Assembly: GCF_042651485.1 (NCBI RefSeq)
Contig: NZ_JBHSDH010000013.1
Coordinates: 992,001-1,056,000 of the forward strand
Direction of reading: 5' to 3'
Source of the DNA: Sphingorhabdus_B arenilitoris
GTDB taxonomy: Bacteria; Pseudomonadota; Alphaproteobacteria; Sphingomonadales; Sphingomonadaceae
DNA length: 64,000 bases
Positions 27,705 through 36,228 of this stretch are shown piece after piece; positions within the stretch are counted from its first letter, which is position 1, and every line of letters starts with the position of its first letter. The notes below the pieces were generated by a model that was given only the letters and a program-made list of their open reading frames with translations, was not told the origin of the DNA and ran no database searches. The position numbers were made by a program, and so were the translations under genes.

Positions 27705-28960
27705 TGGCGATTACCGAAATCAACTTTGACGGCATTATCGGGCCGAGCCATAATTATGCAGGCCTGTCGCCTGGCAATATCGCATCGGCGAATAATGCCG
27801 GTGCCATATCCGCCCCGCGCGCCGCCGCATTGCAAGGGCTTGAAAAAATGCGCACTAACCTGCGCGCTGGCTTGGCGCAGGGGTTTTTCATGCCGCTGGA
27901 CCGTCCCAATGCTGCTTGGCTGGCGGGGCTGTCGGCCGATATGGCAAGCGCCGAGCCGCATATTCGCGCCGCCGCTTTCTCTGCCTCCGCCATGTGGGCG
28001 GCCAATGCGGCCACCGTGTCCCCTGCCCCCGATACCGCCGATGGGCGGTGCCATTTGTCGGCAGCAAACCTGCTGACCATGGCGCATCGCAGCCACGAAT
28101 GGACCGGCACCCATGCGCAGTTACAGCTCGCCTTTGCCAATGAAGCGCATTTTGCCGTGCATCCGCCCGTGCCTGCGCCCTATGGCGATGAAGGCGCGGC
28201 CAACCATATGCGGCTGTGTGCCGCCCATGGCGAGGCAGGCATTGAGGTTTTTGTCTATGGCAAAAGCGGCGGGCCGTTTCCCGCGCGCCAACATATTGAG
28301 GCATCAAAGGCCGTTGCCCGCGCCCACCTGCTCGATCCAGCCAAAACCCTGTTTATACAGCAGGCGGAGGCGGCAATTGCGGGCGGTGCGTTTCATAATG
28401 ACGTTGTCGCCGTGGCCAATGAAGATGTGCTTTTCTGCCACGAACTCGCCTTTGAATATCCATCCGAAGCCTATGCCGATATCCGCCGGTTGATGCCTTC
28501 GGTGCAAATTGTTGAGGTTCCGGCATCGCGCGTCACTTTGGCCGACGCCGTGCAGAGCTATTTGTTCAATGCGCAGCTCGTCACCATGCCGAATGGACAA
28601 GGCATGGCGTTGATCCTGCCCACAGAGTCGCAGGAAAACGAAGCGGTTTGGTCGTGGCTGTCGGAAATGGTCGCGGGCAATGGCCCCATCCGGCATTTGG
28701 TGCCGGTTGACGTGCGGCAAAGCATGGCCAATGGCGGCGGTCCGGCGTGCCTGCGCCTGCGTGTCGTATGCGATCCAGCTTATGTCGATCCGCGTTTCAT
28801 CGCCGATGAGGCAAAGCTGGATGCGATGGCGGCAGTCATCGGCGAATATTGGCCCGAACATATTGCGCCCGATCAATTGAGCGATCCGGCGTTGATTCAG
28901 CAGGTGCAATCGGCCCGCGCGGCGCTGCTCAAATGCTGCGGACTGGACGGGGCGCTATAA
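27704..28960 (+). CDS. astB: N-succinylarginine dihydrolase
   Basis: A 418-residue enzyme of the amidinotransferase fold that turns N2-succinylarginine into N2-succinylornithine, ammonia and CO2. The N-terminal NFDGIIGPSHNYAGLSPGN is diagnostic. The catalytic His lies in AFHNDVVAVANEDVLF and the nucleophilic Cys in NGGGPACLRLRVV. It shares one base with astA (TAATG). The later steps astC and astD are not in this window. Confidence 0.96.
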   Translation: MAITEINFDGIIGPSHNYAGLSPGNIASANNAGAISAPRAAALQGLEKMRTNLRAGLAQGFFMPLDRPNAAWLAGLSADMASAEPHIRAAAFSASAMWAANAATVSPAPDTADGRCHLSAANLLTMAHRSHEWTGTHAQLQLAFANEAHFAVHPPVPAPYGDEGAANHMRLCAAHGEAGIEVFVYGKSGGPFPARQHIEASKAVARAHLLDPAKTLFIQQAEAAIAGGAFHNDVVAVANEDVLFCHELAFEYPSEAYADIRRLMPSVQIVEVPASRVTLADAVQSYLFNAQLVTMPNGQGMALILPTESQENEAVWSWLSEMVAGNGPIRHLVPVDVRQSMANGGGPACLRLRVVCDPAYVDPRFIADEAKLDAMAAVIGEYWPEHIAPDQLSDPALIQQVQSARAALLKCCGLDGAL

Positions 28961-29053
28961 CTGCCGGAATATTTTACAATCGGCTATTGCGTTAACCATC
29001 GTCACCCGCAGAGATGCTGATCTGGCACGGCCTTTGCTGTGTAAAAGGTTAAG

Positions 29054-29278
29054 ATGAAAAAGCTAAAACGCCTGTTCCAGATCAAAACCAAAACTGAGGT
29101 TTTCCTTATCACCTATGCGCTCGGATTGGGCGCGGTTGAGCGGGGGCTGATTTATATGCAGCAATATCCGGGCAATATCGGCAAGGTGTTTTTCTGCTTA
29201 TGCACAGGGTCCGTTTTCCTGGCATCGGCAAAGATGTTGGAAGCTGTTGAATATCATCAATTGCTGGGCGTCGATTGA
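29054..29278 (+). CDS. Small membrane protein of unknown function
   Basis: A 74-residue protein with two hydrophobic segments, roughly residues 16-34 (VFLITYALGLGAVERGL) and 45-60 (VFFCLCTGSVFLASA), after a basic N-terminus. AAGGTTAAG upstream gives a modest ribosome site. It lies between astB and the tmRNA gene on the other strand. The family was not recognised. The open frame, start and hydrophobic pattern make it plausible as a real small gene. Confidence 0.6.
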   Translation: MKKLKRLFQIKTKTEVFLITYALGLGAVERGLIYMQQYPGNIGKVFFCLCTGSVFLASAKMLEAVEYHQLLGVD

Positions 29279-29334
29279 CCGCACGGAACAGGTTCTTTCC
29301 ACCCGGCCAACACCATTCATACATTAAAACGCCG

Positions 29335-29652
29335 GGGAAAGTCCGCAGGTTTCTGTTGCCCGGCACCTGCGGAGGCCGCTGGAATCTGTTCTGTTGCCCG
29401 GCCAGCCCGGCCGCGTTCTGTTAGCTTAATTTAGGACCGTGAGGCCCATGGATTATGCTGCGAGAGCAAGTGCTTCGTTATCGTTTGCACCTATTGGTTT
29501 TGAACCATTTATCGGCTTATTCATGCCGGGCAAAAACAATGTCTTTGAACACACGTCGATCCTAGTTCAGCCCCGTCAAAACCCCTGAACATTCAAGGGA
29601 TGTGGTGGAGCTGCCGGGTACCGCCCCCGGGTCCGCTGCATCTATTACACAT
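29335..29652 (-). ncRNA. ssrA: tmRNA, two-piece permuted type
   Basis: Read on the minus strand. An acceptor piece comes first: T stem CCGGG/CCCGG with a 7-base loop (29614-29630), then CAGCTCC (29607-29613), A and CCA ending at 29603. A spacer of about 28 bases follows. The coding piece begins at 29574 with GGGGCTG, which pairs with CAGCTCC to rebuild a 7-base-pair acceptor stem. The tag reading frame at 29453-29488 encodes ANDNEALALAA followed by TAA. A later hairpin (29343-29372) is probably near the 3' end of the coding piece. The outer limits are approximate. tmRNA rescues stalled ribosomes with SmpB. Confidence 0.93.
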
Positions 29653-29658
29653 CATCAT

Positions 29659-29687
29659 TTATCACCATAGTCCGCCGAAACGGACAA
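29659..29687 (-). promoter_or_regulatory. ssrA: Likely ssrA promoter
   Basis: On the minus strand, TTGTCC (29682-29687) and TGATAA (29659-29664) are separated by exactly 17 bases, about 7 bases before the inferred start of the tmRNA precursor. It fits a sigma-70-type promoter. The assignment is by position and spacing only. Confidence 0.5.
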
Positions 29688-29799
29688 AACCCATATAGGC
29701 TGATTTGCGTGAATAGGAAGTGAAGCGCGCAAAAAAATTTGCACCCTTGTCAGATTGAATAACCTATGTTAACGCCGTTAACAATAAACGAAGGACTCG

Positions 29800-31206
29800 A
29801 TGATGACCGATTATGAAACCGACTATCTGATCATTGGCGCAGGCGCGGTGGGCCTTGCCTTTGCCGACACATTGCTGGATCAAACCAGCGCGACCATCAC
29901 CATCATTGACCGGCACGGCAAACCCGGCGGCCATTGGAATGACGCCTACAGCTTCGTTGCGCTGCATCAGCCTTCGGCCTTTTACGGGGTAAACAGCATG
30001 CCGCTGGGCACCGGGCAAAAAGACACGCATGGCGTGAATAAGGGCCTGTATGAACTTGCCTCTGGCCCCGAAGTCAGCGGCTATTTCGATGCCGTCATGC
30101 GGCAAAAACTATTGCCGAGCGGGCGCGTCAGCTATTTCCCGATGAGCGATTATAAAGGCGGCGGCAAATTCGTGTCGCTGCTATCGGGGGAGGAGAGCAG
30201 CATCGCCGTGAACCGCAAAACCGTCGATGCCACCTATTATGGCACCACGGTTCCGTCCACACATAAACCGCGTTTTGACGTGGCGGATGGCACCCGTCTG
30301 GTCCCGCCCAATGCCCTGCCCCATTTGTGGATGAGGCCGGATGAAATCCCTTCCAAATTTGTTATTGTCGGTGCGGGCAAAACCGCAATGGATGTGGGCG
30401 TGTGGCTGTTATCAAGCGGCGCTAGGCCAGAGGATATTCACTGGATCATGCCGCGTGACAGCTGGCTGTTGAACCGTTTGCGCACGCAGCCAGGCATGGA
30501 ATTTTTCGACGCCACTATTGGCGGCCAAGCCGCGATGATGGAAATTTTCGCCACAGCATCGTCGCTGGATGAAATTTTTGAACGGCTTGAACAAGCGGGC
30601 GTGATGCTGCGCATTTATTCCGATCAAAAGCCCGAAATGTTCCATTATGCCACCATATCACAAGGCGAGGTTGATTTGCTGCGCCACATTACGCAGGTCA
30701 TTCGCATGGGCCGCGTGCAAGCAATTGATGATGCAGGCATTACGATGGATGGCGGCCATGTGCCGATGGATGGCGACACGCTTTATATTGACTGCACCGC
30801 ATCGGCGGTCGAACACCGGCCAGCCGTTCCGATTTTTCAGGGCGATACCATCATCCCGCAGCTGGTCCGCGCGCCGCAGCCCGCCTTTAGCGCGGCCCTC
30901 ATCGCCTATGTTGAGGCCAATTATGACAGCGACGCCGAAAAGAATAAGCTATGCCAAACCGTCCCCTTCCCGCATCAGATAGAGGGCTATATTCCGTGCA
31001 ACATGGCCAATATGGCGAATCAGTTTCAATGGATGCAGGATAAAAAACTAGGCCAATGGATCCGCGCCAGCCGCCTAGACGGTTTCGGCAAAGTCATCGC
31101 TGCCGTCACCCCCGATGATACCGAAAAACAAGCGTTGCTGCTAAAATTTCGCAACAATGCGATGGGCGCGATGATGAATTTGCAAAAATTGGCGGCGGGC
31201 GGTTAG
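29800..31206 (+). CDS. FAD/NAD(P)-binding oxidoreductase, monooxygenase-like
   Basis: A 468-residue flavoprotein. The N-terminal dinucleotide motif YLIIGAGAVG (residues 9-18) is followed by an acidic strand end (IIDRH) and KPGGHWNDAYSFVALHQPS, reminiscent of flavin-containing or Baeyer-Villiger-type monooxygenases. A second Rossmann motif, FVIVGAGKTAMDVG (near residue 188), would bind NAD(P)H. The substrate is unknown. Two Met codons, at 29800 and 29803, could start it. It is divergent from ssrA and alone in its unit. Confidence 0.8.
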   Translation: MMTDYETDYLIIGAGAVGLAFADTLLDQTSATITIIDRHGKPGGHWNDAYSFVALHQPSAFYGVNSMPLGTGQKDTHGVNKGLYELASGPEVSGYFDAVMRQKLLPSGRVSYFPMSDYKGGGKFVSLLSGEESSIAVNRKTVDATYYGTTVPSTHKPRFDVADGTRLVPPNALPHLWMRPDEIPSKFVIVGAGKTAMDVGVWLLSSGARPEDIHWIMPRDSWLLNRLRTQPGMEFFDATIGGQAAMMEIFATASSLDEIFERLEQAGVMLRIYSDQKPEMFHYATISQGEVDLLRHITQVIRMGRVQAIDDAGITMDGGHVPMDGDTLYIDCTASAVEHRPAVPIFQGDTIIPQLVRAPQPAFSAALIAYVEANYDSDAEKNKLCQTVPFPHQIEGYIPCNMANMANQFQWMQDKKLGQWIRASRLDGFGKVIAAVTPDDTEKQALLLKFRNNAMGAMMNLQKLAAGG

Positions 31207-31272
31207 GGTTCGCTGCTACCATCCGGCAGCCAAGCCATCCGGCAGTCAAAAAGCGCCGGTTACCCCCGCCAC

Positions 31273-31350
31273 GTCATCCTGAACTTGTTTCAGGATACAT
31301 AGGCTCCATCCGGTCGTTTCTGCAATGACAGGCAGTATGTATCCCGCAAC
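31273..31350. repeat. Palindromic repeat, family B, copy with left end only
   Basis: Starts with the terminal repeat GTCATCCTGAACTTGTTTCA and continues with a central part (31292-31350) that is nearly identical to 32346-32405. It lacks the right terminal AAGTTCGGGATGAC. The central sharing with the copy at 32346, across the membrane-protein gene, makes a direct repeat of about 60 bases. Confidence 0.85.
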
Positions 31351-31367
31351 ATATAGAGATGGAGTGA

Positions 31368-32267
31368 TTAGCTAGAGTTCATCGAGCTGGTCTGTTTATA
31401 TGTCATACTTTGTCTGATTTCCCTGCGTAGTCGATCAATATTGGACTGATATTCCCTCGCCGTAGCCTCAAGATGTGACCTGAGCGGCCTCAACTTCGCA
31501 ATTGCGATCAAATGTTCGCGTTTTTGTTCTCCAGAGGAATAAAAAGGCCGATCCTCTTCTTCCAGAATCAAATATTTGGCATCACCCTTGATATCACGCT
31601 CAACATCCGCTTGTTGACTTTCTACATTTTCAAAACCGTCAGGGAATCTTTCCTTAATTTTATAAAAAACCTCATCATATCGATAGCCCCAACCAATCTG
31701 GTTGCGCGACGAGATCATTTCTGAATCATCTGAGCCAGCGAACTGGTGACGCCGAGGTTCGAAACTTTCGAGCGAGCTAATCGATTCTATTATATCTTTA
31801 ATGACGCCCAATTCGGCTTCGTAATGGTAGATACTATCTGCTCGAGGCGAGGTCACCGGGGGGTCAACCTCTCTCGGCTCCAGTGATGACAATGTTGGCT
31901 CCATGGTGGCCGCGTTGTCCGCATTTACGCTCGGTTGTGATGGTATTATTGGTCTTTCCACGGGGGGATCAAGAACCGGATCAGGCGTATCCTCATCTTT
32001 TAACGAGGTAGATCCGATTTCGGGCTTTGGTTCGCTCCAAGTATAAAGTAATGCGCCAACGTAGCTCAATAAAATGATTAGGCTGCAGACAAGAAACCAG
32101 GGTGTCATTACGTATGGTATCAGGTAATAAAACCACTGTTCAGTCCAAATTTTAACGCCATCCCAAATCTGGGCGGCCACAAATAATAAGCCACCTAAAC
32201 CAATCACACACCCATAAAAAGCGCGCCCAGCCCATTTAAGAAAATTGAAAGTCTTAGGGTGGCGCAT
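31368..32267 (-). CDS. Membrane protein of unknown function, repeat-bracketed
   Basis: A 299-residue protein. Residues about 16-36 (FYGCVIGLGGLLFVAAQIW) and 50-75 (VMTPWFLVCSLIILLSYVGA) are membrane segments. A Pro/Glu-rich linker (about 80-140) leads to a cytoplasmic domain of acidic and aromatic character that ends in a basic, probably coiled-coil helix (ATAREYQSNIDRLRREIRQS). Base composition is lower in G+C than the neighbours. The gene is bracketed by two copies of repeat family B, suggesting acquisition with them. I do not recognise the family. No toxin or nuclease motif is seen. Confidence 0.65.
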   Translation of the reverse strand: MRHPKTFNFLKWAGRAFYGCVIGLGGLLFVAAQIWDGVKIWTEQWFYYLIPYVMTPWFLVCSLIILLSYVGALLYTWSEPKPEIGSTSLKDEDTPDPVLDPPVERPIIPSQPSVNADNAATMEPTLSSLEPREVDPPVTSPRADSIYHYEAELGVIKDIIESISSLESFEPRRHQFAGSDDSEMISSRNQIGWGYRYDEVFYKIKERFPDGFENVESQQADVERDIKGDAKYLILEEEDRPFYSSGEQKREHLIAIAKLRPLRSHLEATAREYQSNIDRLRREIRQSMTYKQTSSMNSS

Positions 32268-32345
32268 TCTGGCTCCATATTACGAACGATTTTAAGGTGG
32301 GCCCCAATAAAAAATGACCAAAAATGATATATACCAACTTATTGT

Positions 32346-32419
32346 AGGATCAATAGGCTCCCTCCGGTCGTTTCTGCGATGACAAGGCAGTATGTATCCC
32401 GAAACAAGTTCGGGATGAC
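32346..32419. repeat. Palindromic repeat, family B, copy with right end only
   Basis: The central part (32346-32405) matches 31292-31350 with only a handful of differences. It carries the right terminal repeat (CGAAACAAGTTCGGGATGAC) but not the left one. Together the two copies reconstruct one complete element whose ends are inverted repeats of each other. Confidence 0.85.
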
Positions 32420-32492
32420 GGCGCGGGATAAGAGCAATCTTCTGCGATCCCCCGCCCAAACCCCTGCTTACTCCCCTGCCTACATCCCCCGC

Positions 32493-32831
32493 TCAAACCC
32501 CCTGCATGTTGCGGCTTTCGGCGGGGATGTGGACGATCATACCGTCCATTTCGGCGGTCAAGTCAATTTGGCAGGACAGGCGGCTGGTGCGGCGGGCGCC
32601 GCTGGCCAGGTCGAGCATATCTTCTTCATCGTCACTGGCGCTCGGCAATTTGGGGAACCAGTCTTTTTCAATAATCACATGGCAAGTGGAGCAGGCCATT
32701 TGCCCTTCGCAGGTTCCCTCCAGCGGTTGTCCAGCGGCCTGTGCCACCGTCAATAAATTGTCGCCGGGCTGCGCCGTTACCTGTTGTTCCTGATCGCCAT
32801 CGGCGCTGATGAAGGTGATTTTTACGGTCAT
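32493..32831 (-). CDS. fdx: Adrenodoxin-type 2Fe-2S ferredoxin
   Basis: A 112-residue ferredoxin. Cluster ligands are Cys41, Cys47, Cys50 and Cys87, the spacing CX5CX2CX36C seen in ISC-type and adrenodoxin-type ferredoxins, inside TCEGQMACSTCHVI and SRLSCQID. It lies just after two cysteine desulfurase genes on the same strand, so it probably supplies electrons for iron-sulfur cluster assembly, although ferredoxins of this type may also feed cytochromes P450. Confidence 0.92.
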   Translation of the reverse strand: MTVKITFISADGDQEQQVTAQPGDNLLTVAQAAGQPLEGTCEGQMACSTCHVIIEKDWFPKLPSASDDEEDMLDLASGARRTSRLSCQIDLTAEMDGMIVHIPAESRNMQGV

Positions 32832-32861
32832 GTCACGTTCCTAAGCCGCTGTCAGTTAAAC

Positions 32862-33980
32862 TCAAGACGATAATTGTGCATCTGCCGCCGCGTTTATCGC
32901 CATTGCGGCCTGCTCAATCTCTGCCATCGTCGTATAACGCCCGAAACCGAGCCGGATAGATGATTTGGCCTCCGCATCGGTCAGCCCGATGGCGCTCAAC
33001 ACATGGCTAGGGCGGCCCGAACCGCTGGCGCAGGCGGAACCGGCGCTGAATAATATATCGCGGCATTCGGAAATCAGCCGGGCAGCATAGAGTCCCGATT
33101 TACGAATGTTGAGATTGCCTTTGTAACGCGCGTCGCAGTCGCCATTGACGGTCCAACCGGGCAGCAGGCGGGATGCGCGGTCCCATAATGCCGCGACATG
33201 GGCGCTGTCCGCCGCCATCTGCGCCGCCGCCAATCGGGCCGCTGCGCCAAATCCGGCGCATAAGGCGGGCGACAATGTGCCGGAACGCAGGCCTTGTTCC
33301 TGCCCGCCGCCATGCTGCTGCGGCAAAAGCGGGATGCCATCGCGCAGCCATAAGGCACCAATGCCCTTTGGGCCGTGGATTTTATGCGCGCTGATCGCTA
33401 TCATATCGGCTTCGGCTGGCACCGGCATCCGGCCAAAACTTTGCACCGCATCGCACAGAAAGTGCCCCCCCCTCTCATGGACCTGCGCGATCAGGCCGTC
33501 TGCGCCCGAAAGCCGCTGTATCGTGCCGATTTCATTGTTGACTTGCATGATGCAGACCAGCGTTCCGGGGCCTATATCGGCGCTTTGGGACAGCCCGCTG
33601 ACATGGCCGTCCCCTTTGACCCCCAAAATGGCAACTTCCGCCGATGGGGCCATTGCCGCTGCGCTGTCGATTATCGCCGCATGTTCGGCGGCGCTATAGG
33701 CGATGGCAGGGCGGCTATTTGGGGCGCGGCTGGCCGCCGAAATATAGCCCTTTATCGCCAAGTTAATGGCTTCGGTTGCGCCGCTGGTGAAGATGATTTT
33801 TCCGCCGGGCGGGAGCAGTGCGGCGATGTCGGCCCGGGCGCTCTCCACCGCAGCAGCGGCGGCTCTCCCGGCTTTATGTGAGCTGTGCGGATTGGCAAAA
33901 TGGGTGGTCAGCCATGGCTCCATGGCGGCAAAAGCTTCGGGCGCGATCGGCGTTGTCGATTGATAGTCGAGGTAGATCAT
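32862..33980 (-). CDS. Cysteine desulfurase, second of a tandem pair
   Basis: A 372-residue class V aminotransferase-fold enzyme (NifS/IscS type) that takes sulfur from cysteine as a persulfide for iron-sulfur clusters or thio-modified tRNA. The N-terminus is MIYLDYQSTTPIAPEA. The PLP Lys lies in ISAHKIHGPKGIGALW and the active Cys in SAGSACASGSGRPSHVL. It overlaps the neighbouring desulfurase gene by 4 bases and precedes fdx by about 30 bases. The two enzymes are clearly paralogous but not close, so they may have split tasks. Confidence 0.92.
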   Translation of the reverse strand: MIYLDYQSTTPIAPEAFAAMEPWLTTHFANPHSSHKAGRAAAAAVESARADIAALLPPGGKIIFTSGATEAINLAIKGYISAASRAPNSRPAIAYSAAEHAAIIDSAAAMAPSAEVAILGVKGDGHVSGLSQSADIGPGTLVCIMQVNNEIGTIQRLSGADGLIAQVHERGGHFLCDAVQSFGRMPVPAEADMIAISAHKIHGPKGIGALWLRDGIPLLPQQHGGGQEQGLRSGTLSPALCAGFGAAARLAAAQMAADSAHVAALWDRASRLLPGWTVNGDCDARYKGNLNIRKSGLYAARLISECRDILFSAGSACASGSGRPSHVLSAIGLTDAEAKSSIRLGFGRYTTMAEIEQAAMAINAAADAQLSS

Positions 33981-35023
33981 GCGGCGGCTGCGCGGCTGGC
34001 TATGCGGCGCCAGATTTCGGCAAAATGGGTGATGTCGGCGGCGCTGGTATCGGGGCCAAAGCTGACCCGGATAACTTCACTCGCCTCCTTAACTTTCCAT
34101 CCCATTGCGCTCAAAACATGACTCATTTTCAACGTACCGGAGGAACAAGCGCTCCCTGCCGAAACCGCGGCACCTTCCATATCAAAGCCAATCAACTGAC
34201 TCGAAGCCGAAACCCCCGGCATATGATAGCTAGCGATAGTCGGCAGCCGCTCACTATCCCGCGCCACCACCACCCCGTCGGCCTCGGTAATGGCAAGGTC
34301 CAGCATAGCGCGCAATTCGCTGGCCCGCTCGATCCAGTCAAAGCCCTGCTCCAAAGCCGCGGCAAAGGCCAATATCGCGGGCAAATTCTCTGTGCCCCGC
34401 CGGTATCCCTGCTCCTGCCCGCCCGATGGGCTGAGCCAGCCTAGATTGCGGGTCAGCAGCGCGCCAATCCCCGGCGGTCCGCCAAGCTTATGCGCGGAAA
34501 CGGCAATCATATCGGCATCCGGTAGCGGCAGCTTACCCGCGCTTTGCGAACAATCGGCAAAGAACAACCCGCCGCTCGCCCGGACCGCCGCCGCAATGGC
34601 CGCCAGCGGTTGGATGACGCCGGTTTCATTATTCACCGACTGAACAGCGAATAGGCCTTTTCCGGTGATCACCGCAGGATCAACCAAACCACCGGCGTCG
34701 ACGGGTAGGATATGCGCCTCTTTTGCAGCGCTGAGCACCGCATCATGTTCGGCCGCAGAGACCGTAACCTGATGCTTCCCGCGCAGCGCGATCGCAATTG
34801 CCTCGCTCGCCCCGCTGGTAAAAATAACCTCGCCGTCCCAGCCTAGACTTGCCGCTATCCGCTGCCTTGCATGTTCCAAAGCAGCGCGGGCAGCCCTACC
34901 CTCGCTATGCGGAGAGGATGGATTGGCCCATCGCTGCATGCCTTCTGCCATCGCCGCTCGCGCTGCTGCAACCATCGGCGTTGTTGCGGCATGATCCAGG
35001 TAAAGGCGCGGTTTAGAGGACAT
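33977..35023 (-). CDS. Cysteine desulfurase, first of a tandem pair
   Basis: A 348-residue NifS/IscS-type enzyme with RLYLDHAATTPMVAAARAAM at the N-terminus, VSAHKLGGPPGIGALL for the PLP Lys and GSACSSGTLKMSHVL for the persulfide Cys. It is the promoter-proximal gene of the group desulfurase-desulfurase-fdx. No iscU, sufB or sufC gene is inside the window, so the scaffold proteins must be encoded elsewhere. Confidence 0.92.
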   Translation of the reverse strand: MSSKPRLYLDHAATTPMVAAARAAMAEGMQRWANPSSPHSEGRAARAALEHARQRIAASLGWDGEVIFTSGASEAIAIALRGKHQVTVSAAEHDAVLSAAKEAHILPVDAGGLVDPAVITGKGLFAVQSVNNETGVIQPLAAIAAAVRASGGLFFADCSQSAGKLPLPDADMIAVSAHKLGGPPGIGALLTRNLGWLSPSGGQEQGYRRGTENLPAILAFAAALEQGFDWIERASELRAMLDLAITEADGVVVARDSERLPTIASYHMPGVSASSQLIGFDMEGAAVSAGSACSSGTLKMSHVLSAMGWKVKEASEVIRVSFGPDTSAADITHFAEIWRRIASRAAAA

Positions 35024-35176
35024 TTTTGGCGTTATTCTCCGTCTGTCATGCGAACATAGTTGCGAAAATGATGCTTACTTCTATATAGACCCCATACATC
35101 CTGCAAAGCCCCAATCCAGCCATTATCCCGCCGGATGCAAATGGGGCAGCGCTTTTTACATAGATTGATCATTATT

Positions 35177-35833
35177 ATGCCAGCAATTGCTATCCCCGGC
35201 CCCGAAGGCCGCCTTGAAGCCCGTTTTTCTCCGCCGCCGCGCGACCGTGCGCCCATTGCGATGATCTTGCACCCGCATCCGCAGGCCGGCGGGACGATGA
35301 ATGACCGGATTACGCAGGAGCTTTACAAAACCTTCGTGGCCCGCGGCTTTGGCGTGCTGCGTTTCAACTTCCGCAGCGTCGGCCGCAGCGAAGGCGAATT
35401 TGACAATGGCATTGGCGAGTTGTCCGATGCTGCTGCTGCCCTTGATTGGGTGCAAAGCTTCCATCCCGAAGCATCGACGACATGGGTCGCAGGTTTCAGC
35501 TTTGGCGCGTGGATCGGGATGCAGTTGTTGATGCGCCGCCCGGAAGTGCGCGGTTTTATCTCCATCGCACCGCCCGCAAATATGTATGATTTCAGCTTTC
35601 TGGCCCCTTGCCCATCATCGGGGATTTTGATCCAGGGTGCAGGTGATGAGATCGTCAATCCGCAAGCTGTGCAGAAGCTGGTCGATAAGCTTCGCACACA
35701 AAAGCATATTACCATTCACCATGATGAGATCCCCCGAGCCAATCATTTCTTTGAAAATGAAATGGATATGCTGATGGATTCGGTGAATACCTATTTGGAT
35801 ATGCGGCTCGATCCGGATTGCCCTATTAAATAA
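35177..35833 (+). CDS. Alpha/beta hydrolase of the CC/TAP-like dienelactone type
   Basis: A 218-residue cytoplasmic hydrolase. The family pattern is GPEGRLEARF at the start, LHPHPQAGGTMNDR, VLRFNFRSVGRSEGEFD, the nucleophile elbow GFSFGAWIG, and the catalytic His in IPRANHFFENE. The start at 35177 was chosen because the fold begins with the strand PAIAIPGPEG. The substrate is unknown. It is divergent from the desulfurase genes, a conserved-looking pairing but without known link. Confidence 0.82.
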   Translation: MPAIAIPGPEGRLEARFSPPPRDRAPIAMILHPHPQAGGTMNDRITQELYKTFVARGFGVLRFNFRSVGRSEGEFDNGIGELSDAAAALDWVQSFHPEASTTWVAGFSFGAWIGMQLLMRRPEVRGFISIAPPANMYDFSFLAPCPSSGILIQGAGDEIVNPQAVQKLVDKLRTQKHITIHHDEIPRANHFFENEMDMLMDSVNTYLDMRLDPDCPIK

Positions 35834-35854
35834 CGGGGCAGAATAGCGGCTGTT

Positions 35855-36064
35855 TCAGCGGTTATTTTCTTCGCTCTGGTTGACAAGGGATTTGCCATTG
35901 TCAACCGGCGTGACCCATATGGCGATATTCATAAATATCACCGCAGACGCGGCCACCATCAACCAGCTTTGCTTTGCCGGACCGCCCCGCTGCCTGACCC
36001 GCCATGCGCCGTAAAGCAGCAATATTGCGGTAAAGGTAGCCAATGACAGAATGAAGTTGGTCAT
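35855..36064 (-). CDS. Small membrane protein of unknown function
   Basis: A 69-residue protein with two hydrophobic segments (TNFILSLATFTAILLLYGAW at residues 2-21 and SWLMVAASAVIFMNIAIWV near 33-51) joined by a basic loop (RVRQRGGPAKQ), so the loop is likely cytoplasmic. It converges on the alpha/beta hydrolase gene. Family not recognised. Confidence 0.6.
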   Translation of the reverse strand: MTNFILSLATFTAILLLYGAWRVRQRGGPAKQSWLMVAASAVIFMNIAIWVTPVDNGKSLVNQSEENNR

Positions 36065-36228
36065 GCCTTGCTCCTAGCGGTCGGCGCGGGCGGTTTCAAT
36101 CCGCGAATTTATCCACCTTTTTTTTGCCAATGCCATGGCCTTTTTCCGGCCCCTGTTCTAAAGCGCCGCTATCCCGATTCACCGGCTGAACCCCGCTGGC
36201 TTTGCTGCGGAGCGAATGAGGAACAATT

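Noticed and set aside
29330..29400. GGGGAAAGTCCG on the plus strand, reminiscent of RNase P RNA
   Set aside because: The rest of the RNase P core is missing, and the minus strand explains the region fully as tmRNA with a tag frame and matching acceptor stem.
31273..32419. Composite transposon around the unknown membrane gene
   Set aside because: No transposase or insertion-sequence end is present; only a non-coding repeat is duplicated, so I report it as a repeat-bracketed gene.
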